DNA of 64,000 bases. It comes from a bacterium. GTDB taxonomy: Bacteria; Hydrothermota; Tepidihabitantia; SM23-42; JAOAFX01. The DNA is taken from assembly GCA_036382775.1 (NCBI GenBank), contig DASVHD010000021.1:62001-126000 (forward strand), given 5' to 3'. The first letter of the stretch is position 1. The number at the start of each line of letters is the position of its first letter. The position numbers and the translations under genes are program-made. The notes under the pieces are model-generated. The model saw nothing but the letters and a program-made list of their open reading frames with translations, made no database searches and had not been told where the DNA came from. Below are positions 1 to 8,434 of the stretch, one piece after another.

Positions 1-1473
1 GAATTTTTGAGCAAATGATTTTAAAACCAGCCTGTTCTCCCGGCCGACCGGCGAAAGGAAGCGGATGATATCATGCGTCAATTGCGGGAGCGTGGCCGCT
101 TGCGGCCGCGCCTGCTGGGAAAAATCCCAGGTGCCGAGATCGAGAGCATTGATCTGGAACACATAACCGTTCGAGTGTTTGCGGTACGCGATGAGCGGGA
201 CCTTGTTGGATTCCGCGATCACCGTAGCATCGGTCTTAACGCCAAGGACCTGGTTGATAACCTCGAAAGGTGGATACTCGTTCCCGGATTTAAGGTTCGA
301 GAAATCGGAGACGATCTGGACCGGGAAGTCGCCCTTGACCTGATTGCCGGTGATAGCTATGGGCAGTACCGCGCGAAGCGCATCGTCAACCTGCTCGCAG
401 GAACCCATGATCAGTAAGCCTTTAGCCCGGTCCAGAAGGTGCGCCAGATCGAATTGAGCACCGGCGCCGTACCGGGCGTTGTCAAGAACAATGATATCGA
501 ACGACGCCGGATCTGGAAGTCGAGTGATATCCGTCTGCGCGATCAGGTCGCGGAAACTGCCGGGGATAAGCCGCGCGTATGCGGAAAGGGTAATGCCTTC
601 AATGGTTTTCAGCCCGGCAAGCACGTGCCGGGTATTGAAAGAAAGATGGTCGGTAATGTACAGGACCGATACGGCCCGGTCATAGGTCCTTATCGCCAGC
701 GTGACCTTATTATCATCATAACCCGATTCGCCAGGCTGCGGCGCGACATTGATGAAGACCGTGTTCGTACCGGCGATGATTTGCGGGATCTCAAACTCCA
801 GGGAGGATCTAGCCTTGGTCATGCTGAGGGCGAAGGTTTCATGGGTTTGAAAGTTCTGCCCCTGGGTTTTGAGCGATAACCGACCCGTGCCTTGGTCAAA
901 GCCCGCGCTGGTGAGTTCGACTTTGATCCGTACTGAATCACCGGCATAAGCTATTTGTGGATAGGTGATGTCGCTGATCGCGATATTTTTTTCCATTTCA
1001 GCACCAGCCGCGAATACGTTGACCGGGACCGGGATTCGGGCAGCTGCAGCAATGGGCGGTTCGCCGAAATTGTGATTTCCGTCGGTGATCAGAATTATCG
1101 AAGATGGATTCTGTTCCTGGACATCGGCAAGCGCCCTCGTGATGTCGGTAAAACTGCCGTATGGACCTGTCGTGTCCGGCATCTGGCTGACCAGGCTTTC
1201 GGCAAAGAAAAAAATCGAATGGGGAAAACCGATATTTTTAAGTTCCTGGATCGCGGCAGGTAAATGGGTTCTGAAGCTCTGCGACAGGTCAATGAGCACG
1301 ATGGCCTTTCCCGGATGCCGCGTTTGCATGATATTCCATTCCAACCGGGACAGTATCAAGAAGAGAAATAAGATAGGCAGAGCCCTCAAGACCAACCGCC
1401 GCGGGTTCCCGTAGTATAGGGCGACCGCGGCGGTTAACCCGGCACTGCTAATCAATAATGGTATCAATATCAC
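1..1473 (-). CDS. Membrane-anchored vWA-domain protein, C-terminus beyond the window
   Basis: One open frame runs from 1473 off the left edge (491 codons seen). The GTG at 1473 is the first start after an in-frame TGA; TTG at 1467 and 1455 are alternatives. Two hydrophobic segments (about residues 1-21 and 28-42) precede a von Willebrand factor A domain. Its metal-binding motif DxSxS is intact (DLSQS, 62-66), and a second DG motif lies at 131-132 (ITDGNHNF). An Ig-like stretch follows, then an alpha/beta region around 'IIVLDNARYG' that resembles the glutamine-amidotransferase-like domain often joined to vWA in such proteins. The start lies 26 nt inside the upstream lipoprotein gene, so the two are probably co-translated. 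vWA domains bind ligands through a metal ion; the partner is unknown. Family assignment is firm, the role is not. Confidence 0.82.
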   Translation of the reverse strand, partial: MILIPLLISSAGLTAAVALYYGNPRRLVLRALPILFLFLILSRLEWNIMQTRHPGKAIVLIDLSQSFRTHLPAAIQELKNIGFPHSIFFFAESLVSQMPDTTGPYGSFTDITRALADVQEQNPSSIILITDGNHNFGEPPIAAAARIPVPVNVFAAGAEMEKNIAISDITYPQIAYAGDSVRIKVELTSAGFDQGTGRLSLKTQGQNFQTHETFALSMTKARSSLEFEIPQIIAGTNTVFINVAPQPGESGYDDNKVTLAIRTYDRAVSVLYITDHLSFNTRHVLAGLKTIEGITLSAYARLIPGSFRDLIAQTDITRLPDPASFDIIVLDNARYGAGAQFDLAHLLDRAKGLLIMGSCEQVDDALRAVLPIAITGNQVKGDFPVQIVSDFSNLKSGNEYPPFEVINQVLGVKTDATVIAESNKVPLIAYRKHSNGYVFQINALDLGTWDFSQQARPQAATLPQLTHDIIRFLSPVGRENRLVLKSFAQKF

Positions 1474-2395
1474 ATTGTTCCGGTCTCAAAGGCACAATAT
1501 TTTTCTCGCTCAGGGATACCGGCGCTTCGCCCATCATACCGGTGGCGATGATCAATATCGTGTATTCGCTTGAATCCCTGACTTCGAAAGAGAATTCGCC
1601 TTTGTTAAGCCGGGCGATGGCCACGGGCAAGGAGCGCTTCAGTATCGCCAGGCCATCCAGCAGCGCCGTTGAGTCATCAATGACCGCTTTGCCTTTGAGC
1701 ACGAAAGGCTTGTACAGCGAATCCGGCGTTATGCTGATGATGAACGGCAGTATGGTATTCCCGCTGAGATCGGATGCAGTCGTAAAATAGCAGTAATAGG
1801 TGGTGTCATACCGCAGTGAATCATCGGCAGATCGGGGGGTAAGGGCCAGATGCCGGTAATCAGACCACAGCGGGTCCAAACTTTTTTTGGGCAGGATCCG
1901 AAAACGCAATGACGATGACGTGGTATCCATGGCTTTCGCGAACTGCATGCGGAATACGGAATTTTTATATCCCCGCGTATAGCTTGCGAGCCATGGCCGT
2001 ACCGTATCGGGACGGTTCGATCCGACAAAAGTTTTTTTAAACGTTCCCGTGTTCTGTCCATAATCGACGACAAGGCCTGATACCCGGTAGGTCTTGACAT
2101 CCTGCCGGGCGGTGACCGCGATGATCTCGGACGCCGAGAGGGAAGGGTAAAGGGTTATCACGGCCAGCGTTTCACTGGTATCGTCCTGGCTCGCGATCGC
2201 GATGTTGCCGATCTTAAGCGACGACGTATCGATTTCTTCGGAAAATGTCAGCAGTATCTGGCGGTCGTTCAGGCTCGCGATCTTTTGCAGCCGCGGTTTA
2301 AGGCGGTCCTTGGACAGGGGCGCCGCCTTGTGCGCGCAAGTAAGCAGCGAAAGCAGAACTACTGCGGTACCGACTGCTTGCCAACAACGCGCCAT
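1448..2395 (-). CDS. Lipoprotein with Ig-like (SbsA/Big_5 type) domains
   Basis: 315 aa. The N-terminus has a hydrophobic stretch ending in the lipobox LLTC (Cys20), so the mature protein should be lipid-anchored in the envelope. The phrase 'RQILLTFSEEIDTSS' is typical of Big_5/SbsA Ig-like modules, which begin with a statement of the form 'x-I-x-L-x-F-S-x-x-I/M-D'; a second such start ('FRMQFAKAMDTTSSS') occurs near residues 148-162. The C-terminal part looks like a further beta-sandwich of the carboxypeptidase-regulatory kind. It is the second gene of a minus-strand run (DUF2520 gene 29 nt upstream, vWA gene overlapping downstream). No enzymatic motif is visible. A structural or anchoring role in the envelope is inference. 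Confidence 0.8.
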   Translation of the reverse strand: MARCWQAVGTAVVLLSLLTCAHKAAPLSKDRLKPRLQKIASLNDRQILLTFSEEIDTSSLKIGNIAIASQDDTSETLAVITLYPSLSASEIIAVTARQDVKTYRVSGLVVDYGQNTGTFKKTFVGSNRPDTVRPWLASYTRGYKNSVFRMQFAKAMDTTSSSLRFRILPKKSLDPLWSDYRHLALTPRSADDSLRYDTTYYCYFTTASDLSGNTILPFIISITPDSLYKPFVLKGKAVIDDSTALLDGLAILKRSLPVAIARLNKGEFSFEVRDSSEYTILIIATGMMGEAPVSLSEKNIVPLRPEQCDIDTIID

Positions 2396-2424
2396 GATTT
2401 ATTGTACCTTTTTTTCGGTGAAAG

Positions 2425-3258
2425 TCAATCAGGTTTTTGGAGGATCTTTTTCAAGATCTGCCGTTGGTCGGTTTTTTCTGAAAGTTCCACTAGATATGCT
2501 GACAACGCGTAATAAGCGCGCAGCAGCGGTTTATTGCTTCGCAGGATTTTTATGTGCTGTTCAATGGTTTTGATATCTCCCCGCCTGACCGGACCGCTCA
2601 GCGCGTTATCAAGACCGAGATCTGCGACATTGTTCAAGGTTTGCTTGGTAAGCCCGATGACCATTTTCCGCGCGCTTCTTGGGTTGATCCGTGATAAGCG
2701 CGCGATATCTTCGGTCGCTTTCATCAGCCCGATCGGCAGATTAGAACTGAAAACGCCCAGCAGGTGATACCAGACCTTATGCCGGCGCGGGATATGCCTG
2801 ATGGTGAAATACGGTTTCTTGAAAATGCTGTTGGTAAGTTCACGCGCTTTCCGGTCACCCTGGCAGAGCATGAGATATTTTTTCTCGCGGGGCGGTATCG
2901 CCAGGCAGGGGAAGGTCGCGAAAGGATGCAGCGAAACCCGCCATGCGTAGCGGTGTTTGGGGACAATTTCAGCGGGCAGCAGACCGCTGAAGTGGCAGAT
3001 CAAGGTGGGTTTGATCAAACGCGGTACCAGTTTCGAGCCGATCCTGGCGATTTTATCGTCGGGCGTGGCGATGAGGATCGTATCGCTTTTTTTTATAATG
3101 GCGTCCAGACCGGAATTGTTCCGCAACCTCAAAATTCGCAGGCCGGCTCTTTCCCTGGCCTTGCGGGAATCATAAATGCCGGTTATCGCATGGTCTTTTT
3201 TCAAAAAATAACACATGGTCAATCCGACCTTTCCGCAGCCGATCAAACCGATGTTCAT
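2425..3258 (-). CDS. Rossmann-like plus DUF2520 domain protein
   Basis: 277 aa, full length for the family. The N-terminus carries a dinucleotide-binding glycine motif (GCGKVG, residues 7-12) followed by 'ATPDDKIARIG', as in Rossmann-like oxidoreductases. The C-terminal half (from about residue 130) is the all-helical DUF2520 domain, similar in layout to F420/NADP-dependent and ketopantoate-type reductases. Substrate unknown. The ATG at 3258 lies 8 nt from a TATAAT-type -10 box, so the message should start at or next to the start codon. It is the first gene of the minus-strand run with the lipoprotein and vWA genes. Confidence 0.85.
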   Translation of the reverse strand: MNIGLIGCGKVGLTMCYFLKKDHAITGIYDSRKARERAGLRILRLRNNSGLDAIIKKSDTILIATPDDKIARIGSKLVPRLIKPTLICHFSGLLPAEIVPKHRYAWRVSLHPFATFPCLAIPPREKKYLMLCQGDRKARELTNSIFKKPYFTIRHIPRRHKVWYHLLGVFSSNLPIGLMKATEDIARLSRINPRSARKMVIGLTKQTLNNVADLGLDNALSGPVRRGDIKTIEQHIKILRSNKPLLRAYYALSAYLVELSEKTDQRQILKKILQKPD

Positions 3259-3266
3259 ATCGGCTG

Positions 3267-3294
3267 ATTATATACTTTTCTGCCGGACGGTCAA
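3267..3294 (-). promoter_or_regulatory. Leaderless promoter of the DUF2520 gene
   Basis: On the minus strand TTGACC (3294-3289), a 16-bp spacer and TATAAT (3272-3267) lie 8 nt from the ATG at 3258. A transcript starting 6-8 nt after the -10 box would begin at or beside the start codon. There is no Shine-Dalgarno sequence. Confidence 0.72.
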
Positions 3295-3403
3295 GCATCA
3301 AGGAATTGTCTGATTTTGGTATCGTTAAAACGTACGATCATTCTCTTGTTGTGACAAATTGAGTATCATATTGGGGGGGGGCTGGTTAGGCTGAAAATCT
3401 GGC

Positions 3404-3431
3404 TTGACATTGGAACTTATTTATATAAAAT
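3404..3431 (+). promoter_or_regulatory. Leaderless promoter of the first DUF6754 cassette
   Basis: TTGACA (3404-3409), a 16-bp spacer and TAAAAT (3426-3431) lie 6 nt before the ATG at 3438. The 179-bp spacer to the divergent DUF2520 gene also holds a run of nine G (3373-3381). Confidence 0.62.
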
Positions 3432-3437
3432 ACTCTG

Positions 3438-4535
3438 ATGTTATTTATCCTTTCATTATTATTATACAATCTGGCGTCGCTGTCCAACCCAATAGAAATC
3501 AAGGCATTTGATACCCCTAATGATGATGGTTCCAGCATTTCAATATCATGGAAAACCGCTGTTCCCCTGACATCCATTAACATTTTGCGTTCAGATTCAC
3601 GCGACGGTAAATTCGAGCGCATCGGCGATGCCCTTCCTTCGGAAACGCTGTTCCTTGATACCCATGTCTTATACAGCCGGGAATATTTTTACGAAATCAC
3701 CGGCATGCAGGACAGCGTATCCATGATCTCCAGTGTCATCGGCCCGGCCAAGGCCAGCGCTCAAATTTTCAATACCAGCCGCAGTAACATGGCGCTTTGC
3801 ATCGTTGTTCTTTTTGCTGCGATCATTATTTATATAAACCGCGCGCGGCGCGGCCAAAAATTGTTTGTCCGGAAGATCCCGGCGCTGGCAGCTATTGACG
3901 AAGCGATCGGCCGGGCCACCGAAATGGGCAGACCCGTGCTTTACGTGCCGGGCATCATGGACATCGACGAACCGGAGACGATCGCCTCCATGTCGATCCT
4001 GGCTCGAGTCGCGGAAAGGACCGCCGAGTACGGCACGACGTTATACGTTCCTAACTGCCATGCCATGACTATGAGCATGGCATACCAGATCGTTAAAGAG
4101 TCGGCCGCCCGGGTCGGCCGTCCCGATTGGTTCGTGGGTGATAATGTCCGGTATATCACCGATGACCAGTTCGGTTACGTATCGGCCGTGAGCGGTATCA
4201 TGGTGCGGGAAAAGACCGCGACCAATTTTTATCTGGGCAAATTCTATGCGGAATCCCTGATCCTCGCCGAGACCGGTCATTCGACCAACGCGATCCAGAT
4301 CGCCGGTACGGCTTTGCCTGACCAACTGCCTTTTTTTGTGGCATCGTGCGATTTCACGCTGCTGGGGGAAGAACTCTACGCGGCTAGCGCCTATTTATCG
4401 CAGGAACCGGCACAGCTTGGATCACTCAAGGGGCAGGATTTTGGCAAGCTGATTTTCATCATCATAATTATCATCGGCGTCGCCTTGCAGTTGTTCAACC
4501 TCGGCTTCTTTGCCAATTGGTTCACGGTGCAATAA
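3438..4535 (+). CDS. DUF6754-type membrane protein with fibronectin-III-like ectodomain (cassette copy 1, gene 1)
   Basis: 365 aa. Order seen: short signal peptide (1-16), a fibronectin-III-like domain (about 17-105, starting 'PIEIKAFDTPNDDGSS'), a transmembrane helix (about 116-135), a soluble alpha/beta domain (about 140-330) and a C-terminal helix (about 338-355). The soluble part matches the uncharacterised DUF6754 family. Blocks nearly invariant between this and the copy at 27248-28333 are 'AIGRATEMG', 'GIMVREK', 'AESLILAETG', 'AIQIAGT' and 'CDFTLLGEELYAASAY'. The FN3 part should lie outside and DUF6754 in the cytoplasm (inferred). It heads a run of four membrane genes and is read from a leaderless promoter. 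Function unknown. Confidence 0.83.
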   Translation: MLFILSLLLYNLASLSNPIEIKAFDTPNDDGSSISISWKTAVPLTSINILRSDSRDGKFERIGDALPSETLFLDTHVLYSREYFYEITGMQDSVSMISSVIGPAKASAQIFNTSRSNMALCIVVLFAAIIIYINRARRGQKLFVRKIPALAAIDEAIGRATEMGRPVLYVPGIMDIDEPETIASMSILARVAERTAEYGTTLYVPNCHAMTMSMAYQIVKESAARVGRPDWFVGDNVRYITDDQFGYVSAVSGIMVREKTATNFYLGKFYAESLILAETGHSTNAIQIAGTALPDQLPFFVASCDFTLLGEELYAASAYLSQEPAQLGSLKGQDFGKLIFIIIIIIGVALQLFNLGFFANWFTVQ

Positions 4536-4586
4536 CATGCGGTATAAGATCCGTATCAAGGTGAATAACCCCGGACCTGGTTGCCT

Positions 4587-5213
4587 ATGAAGAGAACGCT
4601 GCCCATCATAATCGTTTCGGTTTGCGGCTTTTTCATTATCATCGCGTTCTTTATTCCCCTTCGTCCGGTACAGGACCTGTCGCAGACCCTGCAGAACTGG
4701 TACCTGGGTGTCATCGCGTTCTTCGTTTTCGTAGGGATCTTCAACCTGACGAGAACCAACCTGGAAAAGGTGATCAAGAAACGTCCGGAATTCGGCTACA
4801 GCATTATTCTGTTGGTGTTCCTGGTCTTGATGATGGTCGCGGGATTTTTTCTGGGCGGCACCGAGGGCCGGGCCTTTCTTTTCATGTTCGATAATTTCCA
4901 GGTGCCGTTGAGCGCTACGATGTTCTCGCTGCTGGCCTTTTTTGTCGCGTCCGCTGCTTTTCGAGCCTTCCGCGCGCGTACACCGGAAGCGACCCTCCTG
5001 TTGATCGCAGCCGTGATTGTGATGATCGGGCGCGTGCCGATCGGATACTGGATATGGCACGGGTTCCCTGGCCTGGTCGAATGGATCATGAATGTGCCCA
5101 ATACGGCCACCAAGCGCGGCATCATCTTCGGCGCAGACCTGGGTTTGATCTCAATGGCATTACGCGTGCTTCTGGGTATCGAAAGAAGCTACATGGGAGG
5201 GGGAAGAGAATGA
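4587..5213 (+). CDS. Multi-pass membrane protein (cassette copy 1, gene 2)
   Basis: 208 aa from the ATG at 4587; a TTG at 4581 would add two residues, but the copy at 26576-27238 also begins MKRTLP, which favours the ATG. About six hydrophobic segments are visible. The central loop 'SAAFRAFRARTPEATLLL' is nearly identical in the second copy ('SAAYRAFRARSPEATLLL'), as is the end 'LLGIERSYMGGG'. I recognise no known family. The stop codon still overlaps an ATG (GAATGA), as in the second copy where that ATG starts gene 3, but here gene 3 starts 247 bp further on. Probably a membrane subunit of the same complex as its neighbours. Confidence 0.82.
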   Translation: MKRTLPIIIVSVCGFFIIIAFFIPLRPVQDLSQTLQNWYLGVIAFFVFVGIFNLTRTNLEKVIKKRPEFGYSIILLVFLVLMMVAGFFLGGTEGRAFLFMFDNFQVPLSATMFSLLAFFVASAAFRAFRARTPEATLLLIAAVIVMIGRVPIGYWIWHGFPGLVEWIMNVPNTATKRGIIFGADLGLISMALRVLLGIERSYMGGGRE

Positions 5214-5460
5214 TACAATTTCAAATGTTAAATTACAAATACCAAAGTCCAGAACAAAAGTTGATGGGGAAAGCATTTTTCGTTTTACGTCATTGCTGCC
5301 CGTATCGTTATACGGCGTCGTTACACGGCAAAAGAATATCTTTGACGATGAACGATAAACGATACGAGCGGCGATGCCGAATAACGAATGACGAGATTTA
5401 TGCTTGTTTAGTATTTAGTGCTTCGAATTTAGGATTTTTATTTTCTCCAGGTGGAAGTTC
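5214..5460. other. 247-bp insert between cassette genes 2 and 3
   Basis: In the second cassette copy genes 2 and 3 overlap by 4 nt; here 247 bp separate them. The stretch is AT-rich and built of loosely repeated short motifs (CGTTATACGG, CGTTACACGG, ACGATAAACGATACG). A 9-bp inverted pair CGTATCGTT (5301-5309) / AACGATACG (5358-5366) could form a hairpin. No gene is seen in it. It ends with AGGTGG upstream of the gene 3 ATG. Confidence 0.6.
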
Positions 5461-6294
5461 ATGAACCTGATCGAGCGCCTTGCGCAAGTTGACCGCCGGA
5501 TATTATTCGTGCTGGTCGCGCTCGCGGTCATAATCCCGCTCCTGATCCCAATGGGTCTGCCCGTTGACATCACCAAGCCGGTAATGAGTGTTTACAAAAA
5601 AGTAGAATCCTTGCCGGCCGGTTCAGTCGTCGTCGTTTCCGCGGACTACGATCCCGGCAGCGAGGCCGAGCTGTATCCGGCGACCCTGGCTTTCCTGGAA
5701 CACTGTTTCCGAAGAAATTTGCGCGTGTACATGATCGGGCTTTGGCCCGGCGGTACCACGCTTGGCAACGTGGCGCTTAACGAGATCGCGCCGCGCTACA
5801 ATAAAGTCTACGGCGTCGACTATATCAATGTCGGTTACCGTCCCGGCGGCCAAGTCATGCTGGTCAGCCTGGGCCGGAACGTCGCCGACATCGTGCGTTC
5901 CGATTACTCCGGCGTGCCGATCGATTCTTTCCCCCTGGGCCGGGCCGTGAAATCAGCGCGCGACATAAGCCTGGTCATGACTTTGTCCGCCGGTGATCCG
6001 GGCGTGCTTCATTGGATCATCTATTTCAATGCGCGGTACGGAACGCCGATCGCCTGCGCGACCACGGCGATCATGGCGCCTCAGCAATATCCGTATCTTA
6101 GTTCGGGTCAGCTGGTCGGTTTGCTGGGCGGGCTCAAGGGCGCCGCTGAGTACGAAACCCTGGTCAAAAAACGCGGCCGGGCGATCGCCGGCATGGATTC
6201 GCAGTCGATCGTTCACGTGCTACTTGTAATTTTCATTCTTTTGGGTAATATTATATTGATATATCAAAAGCGGATGAGGAAGAAAAGTGCTTAA
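5461..6294 (+). CDS. Double-anchored alpha/beta domain protein (cassette copy 1, gene 3)
   Basis: 277 aa with one N-terminal helix (about 13-33), a soluble domain of about 200 residues and one C-terminal helix (about 251-269). Similar in layout to gene 1 without the FN3 part. Blocks shared with the copy at 25716-26579 include 'YDP' with 'EL' near the start of the soluble domain, a 'Y..YL.(S/T)GQ' motif and 'GGLKGAAEYE' near the end. No known family is recognised. ATG at 5461 has AGGTGG about 7 nt upstream. The last 8 nt overlap the GTG start of gene 4, so translation of the two is probably coupled. Function unknown; a structural or sensing subunit of a membrane complex is inference. Confidence 0.82.
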   Translation: MNLIERLAQVDRRILFVLVALAVIIPLLIPMGLPVDITKPVMSVYKKVESLPAGSVVVVSADYDPGSEAELYPATLAFLEHCFRRNLRVYMIGLWPGGTTLGNVALNEIAPRYNKVYGVDYINVGYRPGGQVMLVSLGRNVADIVRSDYSGVPIDSFPLGRAVKSARDISLVMTLSAGDPGVLHWIIYFNARYGTPIACATTAIMAPQQYPYLSSGQLVGLLGGLKGAAEYETLVKKRGRAIAGMDSQSIVHVLLVIFILLGNIILIYQKRMRKKSA

Positions 6295-6904
6295 TACAAT
6301 CGGGATCTGGATAGCCGCCCTGTTGACCCTGGCGATCTATTCATTTCTTTACAAGGATAATGTCTTTTACAAGATCGCGGAGAACGTGTTCGTCGGCGTT
6401 TCGGCCGGCTACTGGGCTGTTATCTTATGGCACGATTACACGTGGCCCAATCTTTTTGAACCACTGATCCGGCGGCATGATTTCTGGAGCCTGATACCGA
6501 TCTGCGTCGGTCTGATGATGTTCACGCCCCTGATCCCTAAGATCAACTGGTTGATCCGCATCCCGCTGACATTTACCATGGGAGTGGGCATGGCGCTGGT
6601 CATCACGCAGCGCGTCCAGGGAGATATTTTCCCTCAGCTGCAGGCGACGTTCCTGCCGATGGTTGGCGTGCCATGGTTCACGGCGATTTCCAACCTGCTG
6701 ATCATCATCGGTGTGGTCGTGACCCTGGTCTATTTCTATTTTTCCAAGGAACACAAGGGCGTGCTCGGCTTTGGGGCGAAAGTCGGCGTATGGTTCATGA
6801 TGATTGCATTCGGTGCATCTTTTGGATATACTGTTATGGCCCGCATTTCTCTTCTGATCGGCCGGGTATATTTTTTGCTGCATAATTGGCTGGGAGTCAT
6901 ATAA
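6287..6904 (+). CDS. Multi-pass membrane protein (cassette copy 1, gene 4)
   Basis: 205 aa, GTG start at 6287 overlapping the end of gene 3. About six hydrophobic segments. Conserved with the copy at 25081-25719: 'LLTLAIYSFLYKDN' near the N-terminus, 'VFVGVSAGY', 'IPKINWLIRIPL' and the C-terminal 'GYTVMARISLLIGR'. The last block, with its invariant Arg residues, is the most constant part of the whole cassette. The stop TAA shares a base with the ATG of the next gene (TAATG), linking the cassette to the DUF4388 gene. No known family is recognised; channel- or scaffold-like membrane subunit by context only. Confidence 0.82.
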   Translation: MLNTIGIWIAALLTLAIYSFLYKDNVFYKIAENVFVGVSAGYWAVILWHDYTWPNLFEPLIRRHDFWSLIPICVGLMMFTPLIPKINWLIRIPLTFTMGVGMALVITQRVQGDIFPQLQATFLPMVGVPWFTAISNLLIIIGVVVTLVYFYFSKEHKGVLGFGAKVGVWFMMIAFGASFGYTVMARISLLIGRVYFLLHNWLGVI

Positions 6905-7749
6905 TGACGAGCTTGGAGATAAATCTTAAGGAATTTACGATCAGCGATGTCCTTCAGTTCATCAGCCGGGTTAAGAAAACCGGCGTGCTGAGGATAACCG
7001 GGAGTTTGAGCGGCGAGATCTACCTTAAGGATGGATTGGTAGTGCATGCCGCGGCCGCTAACGGCAATGAAAAAGGCATGGAAGCCTTATTCAGCATGTC
7101 GTTCACAGAACTCGAACGCGGCGTTTTTGAGTGCGGGATAATGGCGCCGGAGCAAACCATTTCCGAGGACCTGGGCAAGCTCAGCGATGACCTGGAGAAA
7201 CGCCGGATCGAGTTCGAAGAGATCAAGAAACAGATGCCGCCCATGGATATCGCGCTGGCAAAATCGACAAAGGAGCTGGAATCGGCTGTCGCGCTGCGCC
7301 GGACCGACTGGCAGATCCTTGCGTTGATCGATGGCAAGCGTACGCTGGCCGAGGTCGTGGCGCAAGCCAAACTTGGTGGTTTTGAGGCGATCAAGACGAT
7401 CCTGTGGCTCAAAGAGAAGGGATTGATATACGACCCCAAAGAGGCCGAGCGCATCATGTCAGGTTTCTTGCGGTATCTTGAGAAGACCTTCGAATATTTT
7501 GGTAAGAACGGCTGGGAATGGCTTAAGGCATGGGCGGAGCTGGACCCGGCGAACAAAAATGTGGCCAATGCCGTGACGGTCGATGAAGCGACGTTCAAGG
7601 TCTCGCTGGCATCGCTGCTCAGCACCGAGGAGATCGCCGGATTTTTCAGCAGGTTCGATGAGTTTTTGAACAATGAGGTTCCCAAGGCCTACGGTAAGCT
7701 GCTGGCAAAGAAGAAAATGGAAGAATTCAGGAAGAAGATCGAAGGATAA
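6904..7749 (+). CDS. DUF4388 (PATAN-type) protein
   Basis: 281 aa from the ATG at 6904, which overlaps the upstream stop (TAATG); an ATG 18 nt earlier lies inside the upstream gene and is unlikely. The first 90 or so residues ('LKEFTISDVLQFISRVKKTG...G.IYLKDGLVVHA') are a DUF4388 domain, known from response regulators and polarity proteins. A middle segment ('RRTDWQILALIDGKRTLAEV', about residues 145-165) looks like the winged-helix-like repeat often following DUF4388. The C-terminus is helical. Soluble and cytoplasmic. Coupled to the membrane cassette upstream and to roadblock-like genes downstream, it probably links the cassette to cytoplasmic signalling. Confidence 0.8.
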   Translation: MTSLEINLKEFTISDVLQFISRVKKTGVLRITGSLSGEIYLKDGLVVHAAAANGNEKGMEALFSMSFTELERGVFECGIMAPEQTISEDLGKLSDDLEKRRIEFEEIKKQMPPMDIALAKSTKELESAVALRRTDWQILALIDGKRTLAEVVAQAKLGGFEAIKTILWLKEKGLIYDPKEAERIMSGFLRYLEKTFEYFGKNGWEWLKAWAELDPANKNVANAVTVDEATFKVSLASLLSTEEIAGFFSRFDEFLNNEVPKAYGKLLAKKKMEEFRKKIEG

Positions 7750-7761
7750 AGGGAAAGCAAA

Positions 7762-8427
7762 GTGGATTTCCTGGATAAGATCCCGGGTATCATCGGATAT
7801 GCGGTCATCAATGCCGAGGATGGGTCCATCGATGAAGTGAAAGGATCGTCAATAAACCCGCTGGGCGATCTTGCCGCTTTCTTTTCGTCCGCCGGTGAAG
7901 TGATTAAAAACAGCCTGGCGCTCGGGAATATCCAGTACATATCGCTGTGCTATGGCGCCGCGCGCATGGTGATCTTCATGCACGACACGAAATACCTGGG
8001 TATTGAAGTCGAACGCGAGCAGGATGCGCGACAGATCATGGAGAAGATTATAATATCCAAGACGGAACCGGTCCAAGAGGCCGAAAAACCGGCCCTTGAG
8101 ATCCCCCGCAACATCAGCTCCAAAATGCAGCAGATCAACCTTCTGATCGACGAGTTCGGCGGCGATGCGAACCGCGCGCACTGGCTCGATATTCTCAACC
8201 AGGGGCTCGGGATCTTGGCGGGTGATCTCCTGCCATTGATGGGTTTGATCGAACAGAAGCTTGGGATCAAGGACTTACCGCCGCCTGAGAAAGAGGACGA
8301 TTTCGTACAGGCACTCAGGACGGTCATTGATTTTCTGGTCAAGAAAGCGGTCGAAGAGATGGGATCGTCCCAGGCGCGGGTCAAAGTACAGACCGTGATC
8401 GAAAAAATGCGGCAGTCAACCGGGTAA
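7762..8427 (+). CDS. Roadblock/LC7-like protein
   Basis: 221 aa with a GTG start at 7762. The first 95 or so residues read as a roadblock/LC7 fold: 'GIIGYAVINAEDGSIDEVKG' with 'AAFFSSAGEVIKN' and a final strand. These domains dimerise and act on small Ras-like GTPases (MglB is the known bacterial example), but no GTPase gene is present in this window. The C-terminal 100 residues are helical with 'LMGLIEQKLGIKDLP'. It lies 12 nt after the DUF4388 gene and 7 nt before the next one. Fold assignment is by pattern and moderately sure. Confidence 0.68.
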   Translation: MDFLDKIPGIIGYAVINAEDGSIDEVKGSSINPLGDLAAFFSSAGEVIKNSLALGNIQYISLCYGAARMVIFMHDTKYLGIEVEREQDARQIMEKIIISKTEPVQEAEKPALEIPRNISSKMQQINLLIDEFGGDANRAHWLDILNQGLGILAGDLLPLMGLIEQKLGIKDLPPPEKEDDFVQALRTVIDFLVKKAVEEMGSSQARVKVQTVIEKMRQSTG

Positions 8428-8434
8428 TGACAAC

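Noticed and set aside
73-1414. Open frames on the plus strand (73-417, 439-879, 955-1263, 1085-1414)
   Set aside because: They lie opposite the long open frame of the vWA protein, which has clear family motifs. They have no recognisable domains.
5054-5464. 136-aa frame running from cassette gene 2 into the 247-bp insert
   Set aside because: It starts inside gene 2 in another frame and its second half is repeat-like filler, with no domain.
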